Origin: Pedobacter sp. PACM 27299 | GTDB lineage: Bacteria > Bacteroidota > Bacteroidia > Sphingobacteriales > Sphingobacteriaceae | Length of the DNA stretch: 64,000 nt | NCBI RefSeq assembly: GCF_001412655.1 | Contig: NZ_CP012996.1 | Coordinates: 2,046,001-2,110,000 of the forward strand | Reading direction: 5' to 3' | Shown here: piece by piece, positions 26,459-36,223 of the stretch | How positions within the stretch are numbered: position 1 is the stretch's first letter | How the letters are laid out: every line of letters begins with the position of its first letter | Translations under genes and position numbers: made by a program | Notes under the pieces: generated by a model | What the model saw: the letters and a program-made list of their open reading frames with translations, nothing else | What the model was told of the DNA's origin: nothing | The model's database searches: none

Positions 26459-27433
26459 TCAGAGCGTTGAAGGCGATTTTTTATTAATGAAGCTAACGAG
26501 TCCTACACCTTTGACCATTTCCAGTGCGAAATCGGAAGAAACCAGGTGGTCTTTATAGTTCTCATTCAATGGTTTGGCCTGGTAATATCCTGGTGCAGCA
26601 TTTTTTCCTTTTGAGGCCAGCATGGCACCAAGCTGTTTGCTGAGCTGGTTCATGTCTAAAACGCGCTCCTCTGCATTGGCAAAAGGATTGCTGATCGACT
26701 GATTCTGGTAGGTGTTCGTATCGTATTTTGTATCCGGATCGTCCCAGTTTATTGTGGGAATTCGAAGTGTCTTGGTCAAATTTGGACTGACTTGATCAAA
26801 GCCAAAATGGATGGCTTCTGGCGGTTCATGCAGTACAAGTTCGTACAAGGGCCCTTGGAATATACCTAGCAATACTGTTTCTGAGAGGCGTTCCAGACGT
26901 AATATTTTCAGACTTTGCACCTTGGCTGGGTCTTTAATGATACCTTGTTCATAGTCAAATGGCGATTTTCCCTGTTCATAACCCATTACGTCCATGTTTT
27001 TCCATCCTGAAACTACAGCGGAATGTAATAGAAAACCGCTCAGTACTTCATTGATAGGTACGGCTGTGATGCTGGCGCTGACTTCTATACTCAGCTGTAA
27101 ACTTCTAACCGTATGGAGTCTGGCGCTCACCGTAGCCTGGAGTAAAGGCTGGAGCTGCTGATCGAGGTGTACTGTAGGCGGTGGATTATCTTCTCCGTTG
27201 AAATGCCTGCCTATACTCATCGCGCCATCTGTCAATGAATTGATCCAGTCTTGATCAACATGAAAAAAACGCAATGTTTCCATCGGTAAAAACTGTTCGT
27301 CAGGAACCAGGTAATTAAAAGGGATTCCATAAAGTAGTTTCAATTTAGTGAGCCAGTCTACCAGATCTTCCGGTAAAGCTGATGCAGCAACTTCAGTTGC
27401 CGCATTCTTCAGGTGTAAACTTGTGAATGCCAT
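26459..27433 (-). CDS. Conserved hypothetical protein of the mega-operon (324 aa)
   Basis: This soluble protein has no signal peptide and contains a distinctive conserved-looking block, LKLLYGIPFNYLVPDEQFLP (residues 31-50) followed by ETLRFFHVDQDW and NSLTDGAMSIGR. The middle has alternating beta-type sequence, and the end (GLVSFINKKSP) is short. I believe similar proteins of unknown function accompany giant proteins of this type in other bacteria, but cannot verify it here. It lies 3 bases downstream of the 559-aa gene and 5 bases upstream of the 1664-aa gene, implying a fixed stoichiometry or assembly order. Confidence 0.7.
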   Translation of the reverse strand: MAFTSLHLKNAATEVAASALPEDLVDWLTKLKLLYGIPFNYLVPDEQFLPMETLRFFHVDQDWINSLTDGAMSIGRHFNGEDNPPPTVHLDQQLQPLLQATVSARLHTVRSLQLSIEVSASITAVPINEVLSGFLLHSAVVSGWKNMDVMGYEQGKSPFDYEQGIIKDPAKVQSLKILRLERLSETVLLGIFQGPLYELVLHEPPEAIHFGFDQVSPNLTKTLRIPTINWDDPDTKYDTNTYQNQSISNPFANAEERVLDMNQLSKQLGAMLASKGKNAAPGYYQAKPLNENYKDHLVSSDFALEMVKGVGLVSFINKKSPSTL

Positions 27434-27436
27434 GTG

Positions 27437-29116
27437 CTAATCTTTGTTTGTCAGCAGGTTGAGGATACTTTTGTAAATCGGTTTCCCGATGTCGACACTG
27501 TGTTTTTCAGCGGTTATTCTATCTGACCATTCTAAAATGCTGGAATGTCCCTCGCTGAGGAGTTGGTTTTCCAGATTAAGGCGGAACTTTTGTGCATTGC
27601 CTTTCTGCCATTTGAAATAGGGTACTGAAAAGGTTTTATTTTGAAGTGCAACCAATTGTCCGAGTTGCCAGGCTGCTGCATAAGAAGTGTCATATAAGCC
27701 AATCTTAGGATCAAAGCGAAGGAGCTTATCGGGAGTATAAACGGGTGTTGATGCGATATTGGCTGCTTTTAATGCAAATGGGATGATGGATTGCTGTGGA
27801 AAGGGGGCAAATGGACCACGATACCAGGAAACCGTCTGTATATTTGGTAAATCGCCAGTCGCAGGAACTCTGGTCAGGTGGTTCAAAGGACTATAGCCTA
27901 AGGCAATCATGTCCTGTACCACCAATTGTTCTTTTGTTGGCGTTTTATACTGCGGAGGATTAGGTAGTCGGAAAAGCGGATTTTTCAGTGGTACCGCGCT
28001 GTTATCCGAATCCGGATCACGATCATTCAGGCCTTTTAGCAGCTGTTCAAACTGGAAGCTTTTGCTCGCCCAGGAGGTGAAACTCCACTGACTGAGGACT
28101 ATCAAACGTACAAAACCGCCGTTAGCAGTAATCACAGGATATTGGTTTTGCGGCGCTTTGTTATTGCGCAGCGCCAGTTCCATACATTCCAATGAAATCA
28201 GGAAGGCCACATTATTGCCTTCGGCAGTTGCTGACTGCTCAGCTGGACTGCCTGTATAAGTTTCAGGAAGACGGTTGCCCAGTACAAGGCCATATTGTTC
28301 GGTCAGCTTTACCGTTTCATCTTGTTGCAGGGGTTTTGCATCCATCTCCACCGCACGTACATGGGCCATCATTTTAAGGTCATCCATACTTGGTGCCAGC
28401 TTATTGAAAAGGCTGGCGGGAACATCAATATAAGTACAGCTATCTTCAGCCGCGTTGCCATATTCCGGACTTACAGGAATCGCTGGGACCGGTGGCTGAA
28501 GTAAATAAGAAAAAATAGAATAGGTATTGGACGGTAATGTTCCGGAAACAAGTCCACCATTTTTATCCTTAATTTTAAGTATGGAAGGAACAAGATCGAG
28601 TACTGTTCCCCGCTTCATTAATGAGGAGGGGTTGCTGCCATTCAAATCTGCCGGACTTAACGTCAGCACCATCATCCAGGTAGGCTGGTCATCGTCATAA
28701 TGGATCGTTTTTCCATCCACTTTATATTCATGTTCAGCTGGACTGACTATGTTTTTTGGTAAATATGGAGAGCGTAACCATGGCAGTTTTTCCTGATTCA
28801 GTACCACATGTGCAAGGGCATTCGAAAATCCTCCAAGACTTGATGCAGGTGGATAAACGGACTGGATCACATTATTATTCAAGGTATACTTTGGTCCCTT
28901 TACTCCAAATTGTCTGGTGATGGAGGAAAGCTGCGCCGGATCAGTACCATTTTCAACAGTGGTGATCAGTTTACCATTTTTGTCCCTCAGTTCTTGCTGC
29001 ACTTTTATCTGGTAAGCCCCGGCCTGCAAACCAGGAAGGCTATGCTGGATAAATGAAGCCTTTTTGTTGAACATTTCAACATCGCCTGCTGTATCAGTAG
29101 AAACTTTAATCATCAT
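27437..29116 (-). CDS. Conserved hypothetical protein of the mega-operon (559 aa)
   Basis: This protein has no signal peptide. Residues 15-50 (SFIQHSLPGLQAGAYQIKV) look like the first strands of an Ig-like or carbohydrate-binding sandwich. The rest is long beta-rich sequence with a cluster of tryptophans (SQWSFTSWASKSFQFEQLL around residue 345) that could be a binding surface, and a proline-rich stretch (PAIPVSPEYG). No enzyme motif is seen. It lies between the 1550-aa and 324-aa genes, with a 20-base gap upstream and 3 bases downstream. The function is unknown; a structural subunit of the same assembly is plausible. Confidence 0.7.
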   Translation of the reverse strand: MMIKVSTDTAGDVEMFNKKASFIQHSLPGLQAGAYQIKVQQELRDKNGKLITTVENGTDPAQLSSITRQFGVKGPKYTLNNNVIQSVYPPASSLGGFSNALAHVVLNQEKLPWLRSPYLPKNIVSPAEHEYKVDGKTIHYDDDQPTWMMVLTLSPADLNGSNPSSLMKRGTVLDLVPSILKIKDKNGGLVSGTLPSNTYSIFSYLLQPPVPAIPVSPEYGNAAEDSCTYIDVPASLFNKLAPSMDDLKMMAHVRAVEMDAKPLQQDETVKLTEQYGLVLGNRLPETYTGSPAEQSATAEGNNVAFLISLECMELALRNNKAPQNQYPVITANGGFVRLIVLSQWSFTSWASKSFQFEQLLKGLNDRDPDSDNSAVPLKNPLFRLPNPPQYKTPTKEQLVVQDMIALGYSPLNHLTRVPATGDLPNIQTVSWYRGPFAPFPQQSIIPFALKAANIASTPVYTPDKLLRFDPKIGLYDTSYAAAWQLGQLVALQNKTFSVPYFKWQKGNAQKFRLNLENQLLSEGHSSILEWSDRITAEKHSVDIGKPIYKSILNLLTNKD

Positions 29117-29136
29117 TTTGCGTTCATTTAAATGGG

Positions 29137-32100
29137 TTAATAGCTGGTTTCAGCATTCATGTATATCAGTAGTGGATCGTCCTGGTAGTCCTGGGTACTC
29201 AGTTTTTCGGAATTGATCAGTTCAATCTGGTCAAAGCCTGCCAGGGTCAGCAGATCCACAATTGCAGCTCGTGTACCCTGTGTAATTTCAAAACCAGTTC
29301 CATTTTGCATCTGCTGATAAATGACTTTTTCCTGTGCTGGACTGAAATCTGGTTTCTTTAAAACCGGGGCAGTATTTTGTTCCAGGAATAGGTTGTTGGA
29401 ATCAAATACCAGGTAATAATATGGAATGAAGGTAGTCCGTTTTGGAAACCAGATCATCGGTAAAATAGACAACTCTACCAAGGCGTTCGGTATCACAGTT
29501 GCTGGTGTAGCCACGGAATTCGCTTTGATAGGCTCATTTCCCCACAAAGAAGGCGGTACACCGGCAGTGTTTAAAACACTGATCAAATCAGTCACCGAAT
29601 CACCAGGTTTTCCCTGATTGTCGAGGTGTTTGATGCTGACAATGTGGGTAGACTTAATATCAGTAAGGCCCATGCTTGGGATACCAAATTTCAGCTGGTC
29701 CCATGGAAGGTCTTTCTCCGGTGTGGCATACGCAAAAAACGGCTGTTTCATTTGCTCATCCAATGCGGTCTGCACAGCAGCTGTCAGCTGTTTTGGGTTG
29801 AGGTATTTGTAGTCCTGCGGCAGTTCAGTTCCATTGAAATTCAGATGGGTCACGGGCGCAGTAGATTGTGTACGAATATCAAAGTCATTGGCATCTACGA
29901 TCCAGTTGAGACCGTCAATCTCATGGCCTGGCTCAAAAGATTGTGCAAGGCCTTTTTTCACCAGAATGTTAACCAGCGTAGTCTCCGGAGCCGCTGCGGC
30001 TAAAAGACTTCCGGCTTCCAGCTGCTGATGCGAACTGGAATCGCCTTTCACACTTGGCAGGAATTCCTTGAATCCAGTCCAGTCCAATAATGGAGCAGGT
30101 TTTGGATCTGCACCAAAATAAATGGTGAAGGTGATGATGTCCAGGTCTACCTTCGCTCTGCCTCCAAAAGATGGTCCCCATACATATAGGAATACGCCAA
30201 CATGGATGGTGATTCTGGCTTTAACAAAGCCCAGGTCTATGGTAAATGAAGCCCCAATTTCTACACTGCCGGCGATCTCGTAATGGAAAGGTTTCCAGGC
30301 GAGGATAAAGTCCAGCGAAGCGCTGAACCATGCAGAAATTGGACCGAGATCCACGGTGGCCTTGATGTCCATCCCTGCCATCATCATTCCTGGAACCAGA
30401 GCAAAATAAGCTCTTCCCACCATGTTTACCGGGCCGATACCTGCGCGCATTTCTATTCTTGGAACAGAAGGGTAGTTGTCGGGCTTTGGGTAATGGGAAT
30501 TGTAACCGCCAACAGTAAGCACAAAGTCTCCGTTGTGCGGTCCGGCAAACCAAACCTGGAAGGCAAAGCCGCCAGAAAGGTGTACCAGGCCGGAATAAAT
30601 GAATGAGGAAGGGGTAATCACACCCATCACCACCAGCATATTTGAGGAGGTAGAATAAGCCACCTCGAAATTGATCTGTATAAATGCAATAGGTTCAGGT
30701 ACCTTAACTGGAATTGTCATGCTGGCGCTGCCTACAACAGCAATCTGCAGATTAACGCCGAAGGCCACGGAAAGAATCGCAGATACCTTGATCATTTCAA
30801 AAGAACTGACATCCAGACCTGCTGCAAGCCAGTATTGACCTTCCTCTACCGGGAAATAACTGGCAAGGCTAACCAGTGCATTGGTCATTTCCTTTAGCTT
30901 GTCTTCCGGAGATTTGCCAGCCAGCGCCGTTCCCTCAGGAATGGCCGGACTGGAAGGTAAAAGCGGGTAAGTGGAGAGCTGATCAAAATCAGGCAGTTTG
31001 AAGTCTCGATTTACACCAAAGCCCCCGGAGATGCCATTGATAAAGAAAAACGGCGGACCGCCCATTGGCGCATTGATGTGTAAAAATATAAAGAGTGAAG
31101 GGCTGCTCAGCTGATTGGAATAACCACCATAAGCCTGCAGTCCGAAATTGCCAAACTGTACAATGAACTCACCAATCATGTTGACGGATGCGCCTGGAAG
31201 GTTCAGAAAGCCACCCGCAATATGAAAAGATGCGGTTTTATATTCCAGGAACATCCCAGCCAGATGGAAGTCGATTTCAGAGAGTGGGTTGAGGCCGCTT
31301 CCCGGTTTAGGTATTGGAAAGGTAACGCCAAGCTGATCCAGAACCATGGAAAGTCCGCCAACAGAGAAGGCTCCGGTTAAGTATAAGCCAACAATACCGA
31401 TCGCTTTTTCCTGATTTTTACCAGGCTTCTCATAACTCAATCCTACTTTGATCAGGTTAACAGGGCCAAAGGTCTTATTGATATCGAGCCATGAAATCGG
31501 ATCTTTTGGAAGACTTTGTGTTTTCTGAAATGGAGGTTGGTCGGGTACTTTTGAGCCAGTATTGACTGGCAGTGGCAATGCATTTGGTTTAGAATTTTCA
31601 TTCTTATTTCCAAACATGGCCATTAATGAAAACTCAGGCTGAGCCAGGAAAGCAGTATCCGGACTAGGCGAAAGCGGGGTGGTGGTTCCTAAAGAGGCCA
31701 CAGTAAAAATCAGCTTTTTGAGTTTTGCAGAGAAAACAGCATCCGTATAATAGAAGCCCAATTTCTTTATCGTCAGATCGGAAACACCTGGTATTTTTCC
31801 TACCAGAGGTAATTTTTCCAGGCCAATGTCGCCGCTCAATGCAACACCCAAAACATATACCGGGCTGCCATCTGCCGCAAGAGCACGTTTGGAAGCGCCC
31901 TCAGTTTCGAAGTAGGCATTGTTGGTATAGGATAGGTAGATGTCCCAGGCCAGATCTTCAACGGTGATTTTGAAAAGACCAGCAGTATCAATGCGTAAAG
32001 GATTATCCCCATCTTTAACGATCATAAGGGTCAATGCATCCATTTCTGCGTCGATATCCAAACCACCCGGGAAAGGAGCAGACATACCCATGGTGTCGGC

Positions 32101-33789
32101 CATGAGCTCAAGGAAATCAGAAAGTTTTGGTGGGTTCTTAGCTGCATATTTCAGCTCAACCGTATAAACACTGCCAGATTTGGCCGCTTTTTTCTGTTCA
32201 AGTCTGAATGAAAAATCCATATCAAACCGTCCGGTATATTTGGCGGTTCCTATAGCAGAGAAGCTGCTGCCAGCATCCTTAGAGTTTGCCAGTTGTAGGT
32301 TTAGGGTATAAGCGACATTGCCGATGCCAAACTGCGTATTCAGTTGGAATTTAGTCTGACTAGCGGTTTTGTTGAGGATAAGGGCAAAACTGGCAACGAA
32401 ATTTTGGTCCATAGCATGGATTCCAACTTCACCCATACAGGCAAGCATAAACTGCTGTTCGCCGGGTTTGGCACTTGCCACGAAATTGGTGAAACTCACC
32501 TCTTTTAAAAAGTCGGGGATTACCGAATTTGGCGAGATTTCCAGTAGAATATCAGCCATGGTAATTCGTCCGGCGTAATCGGCATAGATCGAATCAATTT
32601 CCCATCCCTTTTTAGTGCCTGAAGCAGAAATCCTAAAGTTGAAATCTTCTTTAAAAATGTTGATCGGAACCTTACCCGATGCTTTAAAGCTGACCATCGT
32701 AAGGGCATTTTGGCTACCCGGCCTTATCCAGCTGGCCTCAAATGTAAAGCCGGTCAGCTTAAAAAGACCAAGGTCTATAGTGACACCGCTAGCCTGACCT
32801 ATGGAAAAAGAAATGGAAGTAATTTTCCGCGGCTCTGAAAGTGACATCAGCGCCGAAAATCCCTTAAAAGCTATGGCATTTGTAAAAACACCAGCAATAG
32901 GATCCGGGACTAATGAAGAAAAATCTACAGCCGGAAGTACTGCAATTGACAATTCTGTGGTGGCAAGGTTAGCTAGTGTCGCGTTAAACCCAGGTTGTGG
33001 CCCACCTATAAAAGAGATGGAACCGCCGCCATCCAGGATGATCAGGTCGAACAGTAAATTTTTTGTTTCTGCCCTGATGCCAAAATTGATTCCCTGTTCA
33101 TTGTTCTTGTCGGGAACGGTAACTTCCAGGAGAAGCTTTAAGGCATTCAGCTCTAAACCAGGTACAATAGTGAATTTTGGTATCCCTAAATCAGCGTTTA
33201 GCTTCATGACAGGGTATGGATTCTTTGGATCTTTGGACAGTAAGCCCGAGATATTCAATAACCGGGCTGGGAATTGGCTGCCCAGCAATGAAGCAATAAG
33301 CTCAAAGCCTTTTAGGGTAACCAGTCCGTTGAGGTTCAGTCCAATCGATAGTTGAATTGCAGTTTTTTTTCCTGGAAGCACCCAGTCTGCTTTCTTAATC
33401 GTACTATAAGTAAATGAAGTCTCTGATAGCGCTAATAAATTAAATGGAAACAGCGTAAGCGTGGGGAAGCTGTCGTTAATTTTCCAGCCTGAAGGCATAG
33501 GGATATAGAAAATCAGATTGGTATCCGCGCCGCCAATAATGCTGAGCTGAATATTACCCAATCCCTTTTGAGCAAATATGTCTACGGTCCCCGTGCTGAT
33601 GGTGACTGAATCTCCTACTGAATCCGGCACGGTATTAACGCCGTTAATAACAATGAAGTCTTTAGGGCCCAGGCCAAAAGAACTGCGGATGGCATTGAGT
33701 TGAACGGAACTCAGTAAGGTTTCATCAAGCGCTATCTTCGCGTTTTTTACCTGTGCCCGTAGGTTGGTGATAATAGCTGAAATATCCAT
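29137..33789 (-). CDS. Giant DUF6603-like protein (1550 aa)
   Basis: A single 4.65-kb frame without signal peptide, low in charge, composed of long runs of amphipathic beta-strands. The central region resembles what I know as DUF6603: repeated aliphatic strand-turn units leading to PPFFFINGISGGFGVNRDF (residues about 905-923) and a following L-P-rich loop. Many segments alternate hydrophobic and small residues (IDLGFVKARITIHVGVFLYV), as in large beta-solenoids or lipid-interacting beta-walls. I infer a rod- or sheet-like structural protein, possibly contacting lipid, which would suit the lipid polyketide synthase of the divergent operon. The DUF6603 link is from memory. Confidence 0.6.
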   Translation of the reverse strand: MDISAIITNLRAQVKNAKIALDETLLSSVQLNAIRSSFGLGPKDFIVINGVNTVPDSVGDSVTISTGTVDIFAQKGLGNIQLSIIGGADTNLIFYIPMPSGWKINDSFPTLTLFPFNLLALSETSFTYSTIKKADWVLPGKKTAIQLSIGLNLNGLVTLKGFELIASLLGSQFPARLLNISGLLSKDPKNPYPVMKLNADLGIPKFTIVPGLELNALKLLLEVTVPDKNNEQGINFGIRAETKNLLFDLIILDGGGSISFIGGPQPGFNATLANLATTELSIAVLPAVDFSSLVPDPIAGVFTNAIAFKGFSALMSLSEPRKITSISFSIGQASGVTIDLGLFKLTGFTFEASWIRPGSQNALTMVSFKASGKVPINIFKEDFNFRISASGTKKGWEIDSIYADYAGRITMADILLEISPNSVIPDFLKEVSFTNFVASAKPGEQQFMLACMGEVGIHAMDQNFVASFALILNKTASQTKFQLNTQFGIGNVAYTLNLQLANSKDAGSSFSAIGTAKYTGRFDMDFSFRLEQKKAAKSGSVYTVELKYAAKNPPKLSDFLELMADTMGMSAPFPGGLDIDAEMDALTLMIVKDGDNPLRIDTAGLFKITVEDLAWDIYLSYTNNAYFETEGASKRALAADGSPVYVLGVALSGDIGLEKLPLVGKIPGVSDLTIKKLGFYYTDAVFSAKLKKLIFTVASLGTTTPLSPSPDTAFLAQPEFSLMAMFGNKNENSKPNALPLPVNTGSKVPDQPPFQKTQSLPKDPISWLDINKTFGPVNLIKVGLSYEKPGKNQEKAIGIVGLYLTGAFSVGGLSMVLDQLGVTFPIPKPGSGLNPLSEIDFHLAGMFLEYKTASFHIAGGFLNLPGASVNMIGEFIVQFGNFGLQAYGGYSNQLSSPSLFIFLHINAPMGGPPFFFINGISGGFGVNRDFKLPDFDQLSTYPLLPSSPAIPEGTALAGKSPEDKLKEMTNALVSLASYFPVEEGQYWLAAGLDVSSFEMIKVSAILSVAFGVNLQIAVVGSASMTIPVKVPEPIAFIQINFEVAYSTSSNMLVVMGVITPSSFIYSGLVHLSGGFAFQVWFAGPHNGDFVLTVGGYNSHYPKPDNYPSVPRIEMRAGIGPVNMVGRAYFALVPGMMMAGMDIKATVDLGPISAWFSASLDFILAWKPFHYEIAGSVEIGASFTIDLGFVKARITIHVGVFLYVWGPSFGGRAKVDLDIITFTIYFGADPKPAPLLDWTGFKEFLPSVKGDSSSHQQLEAGSLLAAAAPETTLVNILVKKGLAQSFEPGHEIDGLNWIVDANDFDIRTQSTAPVTHLNFNGTELPQDYKYLNPKQLTAAVQTALDEQMKQPFFAYATPEKDLPWDQLKFGIPSMGLTDIKSTHIVSIKHLDNQGKPGDSVTDLISVLNTAGVPPSLWGNEPIKANSVATPATVIPNALVELSILPMIWFPKRTTFIPYYYLVFDSNNLFLEQNTAPVLKKPDFSPAQEKVIYQQMQNGTGFEITQGTRAAIVDLLTLAGFDQIELINSEKLSTQDYQDDPLLIYMNAETSY

Positions 33790-33794
33790 TTAAC

Positions 33795-35102
33795 TTATGA
33801 TTTAGGCATTAGTTTCGAAGCGATCCACAGTCCTGGAGGTTTGAATAGCCTTTCAGGTAATGCGATATTTTTTGCCAATGCCATAGATAGTATTTGCTCG
33901 ACTGCTTTGGAATAGGTTTGCTGGAGATTTTCTTCATCTGCAACGTTGACTATCTTTGGCGGAGAGGTCGCTGCATCGCGTGCCTCAGTAATTACAGTGG
34001 AGAGTGTTTTGGCTTGGGGAACAACAGCACAACTGAAGGGGACATCATATTTTGACTGGTAACAGCAGTTAAGCAGTATGTTTTTAGTTTCCTGAAGCAC
34101 TTCTACTCCTATACTTTGGTCAGGGTATGTTTCGCCTTTGAGAATTTTGCAGCCACTGTAGTACTTGCAATTTTTAAGCCCTAGAAATTTGGTTAGACTA
34201 GTGTCTTCAGCTGAAGTAATAAAATATGGACTGAAAGAAAGATCGGCTTTAAGAAATTGTGCAACATTCCATAATACCGCTTGCTGGAGGATTGGGGCTT
34301 CAGAATGTAAATTAGCCGCGACTGGCGTAGGGGCTGGTAACTTAGCCATTTCTATAAACTTACTTTCGGCTATAACCTGTGTTCCTCCGTTAAAACCTAA
34401 GCCAAATAGCGTTCCCAATTGGCCTTCTACTGCTGCCAGACCTGGAAAATTGCGAATGTACGAGACATTGTCGTCTAACATCCAAATGCTGCTGCATACT
34501 TTATATTTACTGAGAAGAAGCTTGAAAAATTCTAGCGCTGCATAACGGCTCCCACCAAAACCTGTGAGTCGTAATGTACCCTCAGTTCTCCAGCCAATCA
34601 CAGTAATATTGGTGTCTTTAAATGCCTTGTAATAGGTATAATACTCATCATTAGCTACAAAAAGGTAAACATTTCTTGTGCTTGCCTCTTCTGGAGTCAT
34701 CCTTATTGGAAGGTAAAAAGGAACCGGACCCTCTTTAAATACCCTGGGATCTGTTACTGTTTTGAAACTTGGTTCGGAAGGAAATATTGATTCCAAAATA
34801 CGATTAGCCTTGTCATATCCGTTTTTTATCCAGCCCGAACGATTGCTGGAAACGACCACCATTGGTGGATTTTTTCCAACTTCTAACTCGGCGTAGTGCT
34901 CAAGCGATTCGATAGCGAGATAAGTTAGTCGGTCTACTTTTACGTCCATATCGGCGAAAACTTTTATCCGGTTTTGGACGATCTCCTGAATGAGTTTTGT
35001 GTCAGATTTTTCAAGCTTGATTTCGAGAAGAGGAGTGTACTTTTCAGTAACAAGTGCAGAGCTTGGCCTGTAGGAACTATTTAATTCAGAGGAGAGCGCC
35101 AT
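33795..35102 (-). CDS. Glycosyltransferase-like protein (GREB1/TAGT-like GT-A fold, tentative)
   Basis: This 435-aa cytoplasmic protein is the first gene of the minus-strand operon. Residues 144-215 read like a GT-A core: VYLFVANDEYYTYYKAF, then GFGGSRYAALEFFK and IWMLDDN (DDN at 210-212), a typical metal/nucleotide-sugar-binding acidic motif after a hydrophobic strand. Further along, LQQAVLWN (272-279) and SPYFITSAED (291-300) fit the acceptor/catalytic-base region. The pattern recalls the TET-associated/GREB1-type glycosyltransferases, known from eukaryotes and phages. If right, it would glycosylate a locus product, perhaps the glycine-rich proteins. The alternative is a degenerate transferase used structurally. 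Confidence 0.5.
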   Translation of the reverse strand: MALSSELNSSYRPSSALVTEKYTPLLEIKLEKSDTKLIQEIVQNRIKVFADMDVKVDRLTYLAIESLEHYAELEVGKNPPMVVVSSNRSGWIKNGYDKANRILESIFPSEPSFKTVTDPRVFKEGPVPFYLPIRMTPEEASTRNVYLFVANDEYYTYYKAFKDTNITVIGWRTEGTLRLTGFGGSRYAALEFFKLLLSKYKVCSSIWMLDDNVSYIRNFPGLAAVEGQLGTLFGLGFNGGTQVIAESKFIEMAKLPAPTPVAANLHSEAPILQQAVLWNVAQFLKADLSFSPYFITSAEDTSLTKFLGLKNCKYYSGCKILKGETYPDQSIGVEVLQETKNILLNCCYQSKYDVPFSCAVVPQAKTLSTVITEARDAATSPPKIVNVADEENLQQTYSKAVEQILSMALAKNIALPERLFKPPGLWIASKLMPKS

Positions 35103-35582
35103 AAGAATATATTTTATAGAGTGATTAATTTAAAGTTATTGATATTATTTAAATTATTTTAATAATTAATATTATTTTTTTGTTAAAAGTATTTGAAAAC
35201 ACTAATACGCTCTTTAAATGAACCTTTTTTTCTAAATTTTTGATATTATATTTTTATGAATTATAACAATTACAGAATTTTTTCACGAAAAATAAGTAAG
35301 TAGAACTCCTGTTTTTGTAGGTTTATTTTTATCGTAATATGTTGATTTTATGTGTTTTGTTTATAAGTTGTGGCTTAGAAAATAGTATCATTTTAATTAC
35401 AATTGCCTTTCTGAATCTCGCTAATTAAACTGACAGAGAATTAAAAAATGCGATTGAGGTGCTTGTATAGCTCTTTTTGGAATATTTATAAAAATATTAT
35501 TGGAATTACGAATTAATTGTTTCTAACTTTAATATGTTTTCGCTATCATCAAAATAATGCTCACTATAATCACTCAATTGTT
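35103..35582. promoter_or_regulatory. Divergent intergenic control region of the mega-locus
   Basis: These 480 bases hold no gene and are strikingly AT-rich compared with both flanks. The region separates the starts of the six-gene minus operon and the five-gene plus operon and so must hold both promoters. Long T and A runs (for example 35174-35181) suggest bent DNA, where a nucleoid protein or one regulator could control both directions. No regulator gene is linked. Confidence 0.6.
35500..35531 (+). promoter_or_regulatory. Possible plus-operon promoter
   Basis: TTG at 35500-35502 and TAACTTTA at 35524-35531 (Bacteroidota -7 consensus TAnnTTTG, last base mismatched) are 21 bases apart and about 50 bases before the ATG at 35583. 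A similar TAACTTTA box lies on the minus strand at 35131-35138, without a clear -33 box. Confidence 0.25.
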
Positions 35583-36212
35583 ATGAATCTAAAAGCAAAC
35601 CTCAGTACGCTTAGTCCTGAGCAAAGGGCAGCCTTTGCTAAAATTAATGCCCTTCTCGGCCTGGGCCCCGACGAATGTACTTACCGTATTCAGGAAGGTG
35701 CTCAGCCCCAAAAACTCATTTTGTCCTCAGAGCCAGAACACTCTAATGTGCCTCCTTATTTTGTTCCAATTGGCTCCATAGCGGAGCTGAGGAAAGTGGC
35801 TGGATATGAAGATATTCATCCAAAAACGGGATACCGTGAAGCCGATGAGATTCATTACCCAGAGTCATTAAGCGAATCGCATAAAGCCCTGCTGGATAGT
35901 CAGCCGAATGGCATGAAGCCAATTGTTAGTCCTGAATTGAAGCATATGATCGAAAAAGCAGCAATAGCTTTTGTGATGCTCGATCCGGAAAGAGTAAGGG
36001 AATATGAGACCCTGATCAATGCAGTGATGTTTCCAGGTAAAGTAGCGGCCTTTGTTGCAGAAGATCTTGAAGTACAAACCGGGCAAACGGTTGAACTTAC
36101 AGGAAACAGCGGTACAGTTTTTAACTATGGGACTGTGACGGTCCATCCCGGAGGATCGATCATCGTAGCGGTAGACTGCACTTTCAATTGTCAAATATTC
36201 ACCCAGTTATAA
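35583..36212 (+). CDS. Hypothetical protein, first gene of the lipid-polyketide operon
   Basis: A 209-aa soluble protein starting at ATG 35583 (MNLKANLSTLSPEQRAA); an upstream extension of the frame to a TTG at 35517 lies in the AT-rich leader and is not used here. The N-terminal half is helical with a charged linker. The C-terminal 45 residues look like a small right-handed beta-helix cap: ETGQ-like TVELTGNSGTVFNYGTVTVH with regularly spaced glycines, then PGGSIIVAVDC. The end is hydrophobic and contains two cysteines. I recognise no family. It precedes the first glycine-rich gene by 11 bases and could be a chaperone, nucleator or cap for that protein (inference). Confidence 0.65.
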   Translation: MNLKANLSTLSPEQRAAFAKINALLGLGPDECTYRIQEGAQPQKLILSSEPEHSNVPPYFVPIGSIAELRKVAGYEDIHPKTGYREADEIHYPESLSESHKALLDSQPNGMKPIVSPELKHMIEKAAIAFVMLDPERVREYETLINAVMFPGKVAAFVAEDLEVQTGQTVELTGNSGTVFNYGTVTVHPGGSIIVAVDCTFNCQIFTQL

Positions 36213-36223
36213 TCCAATGTATT

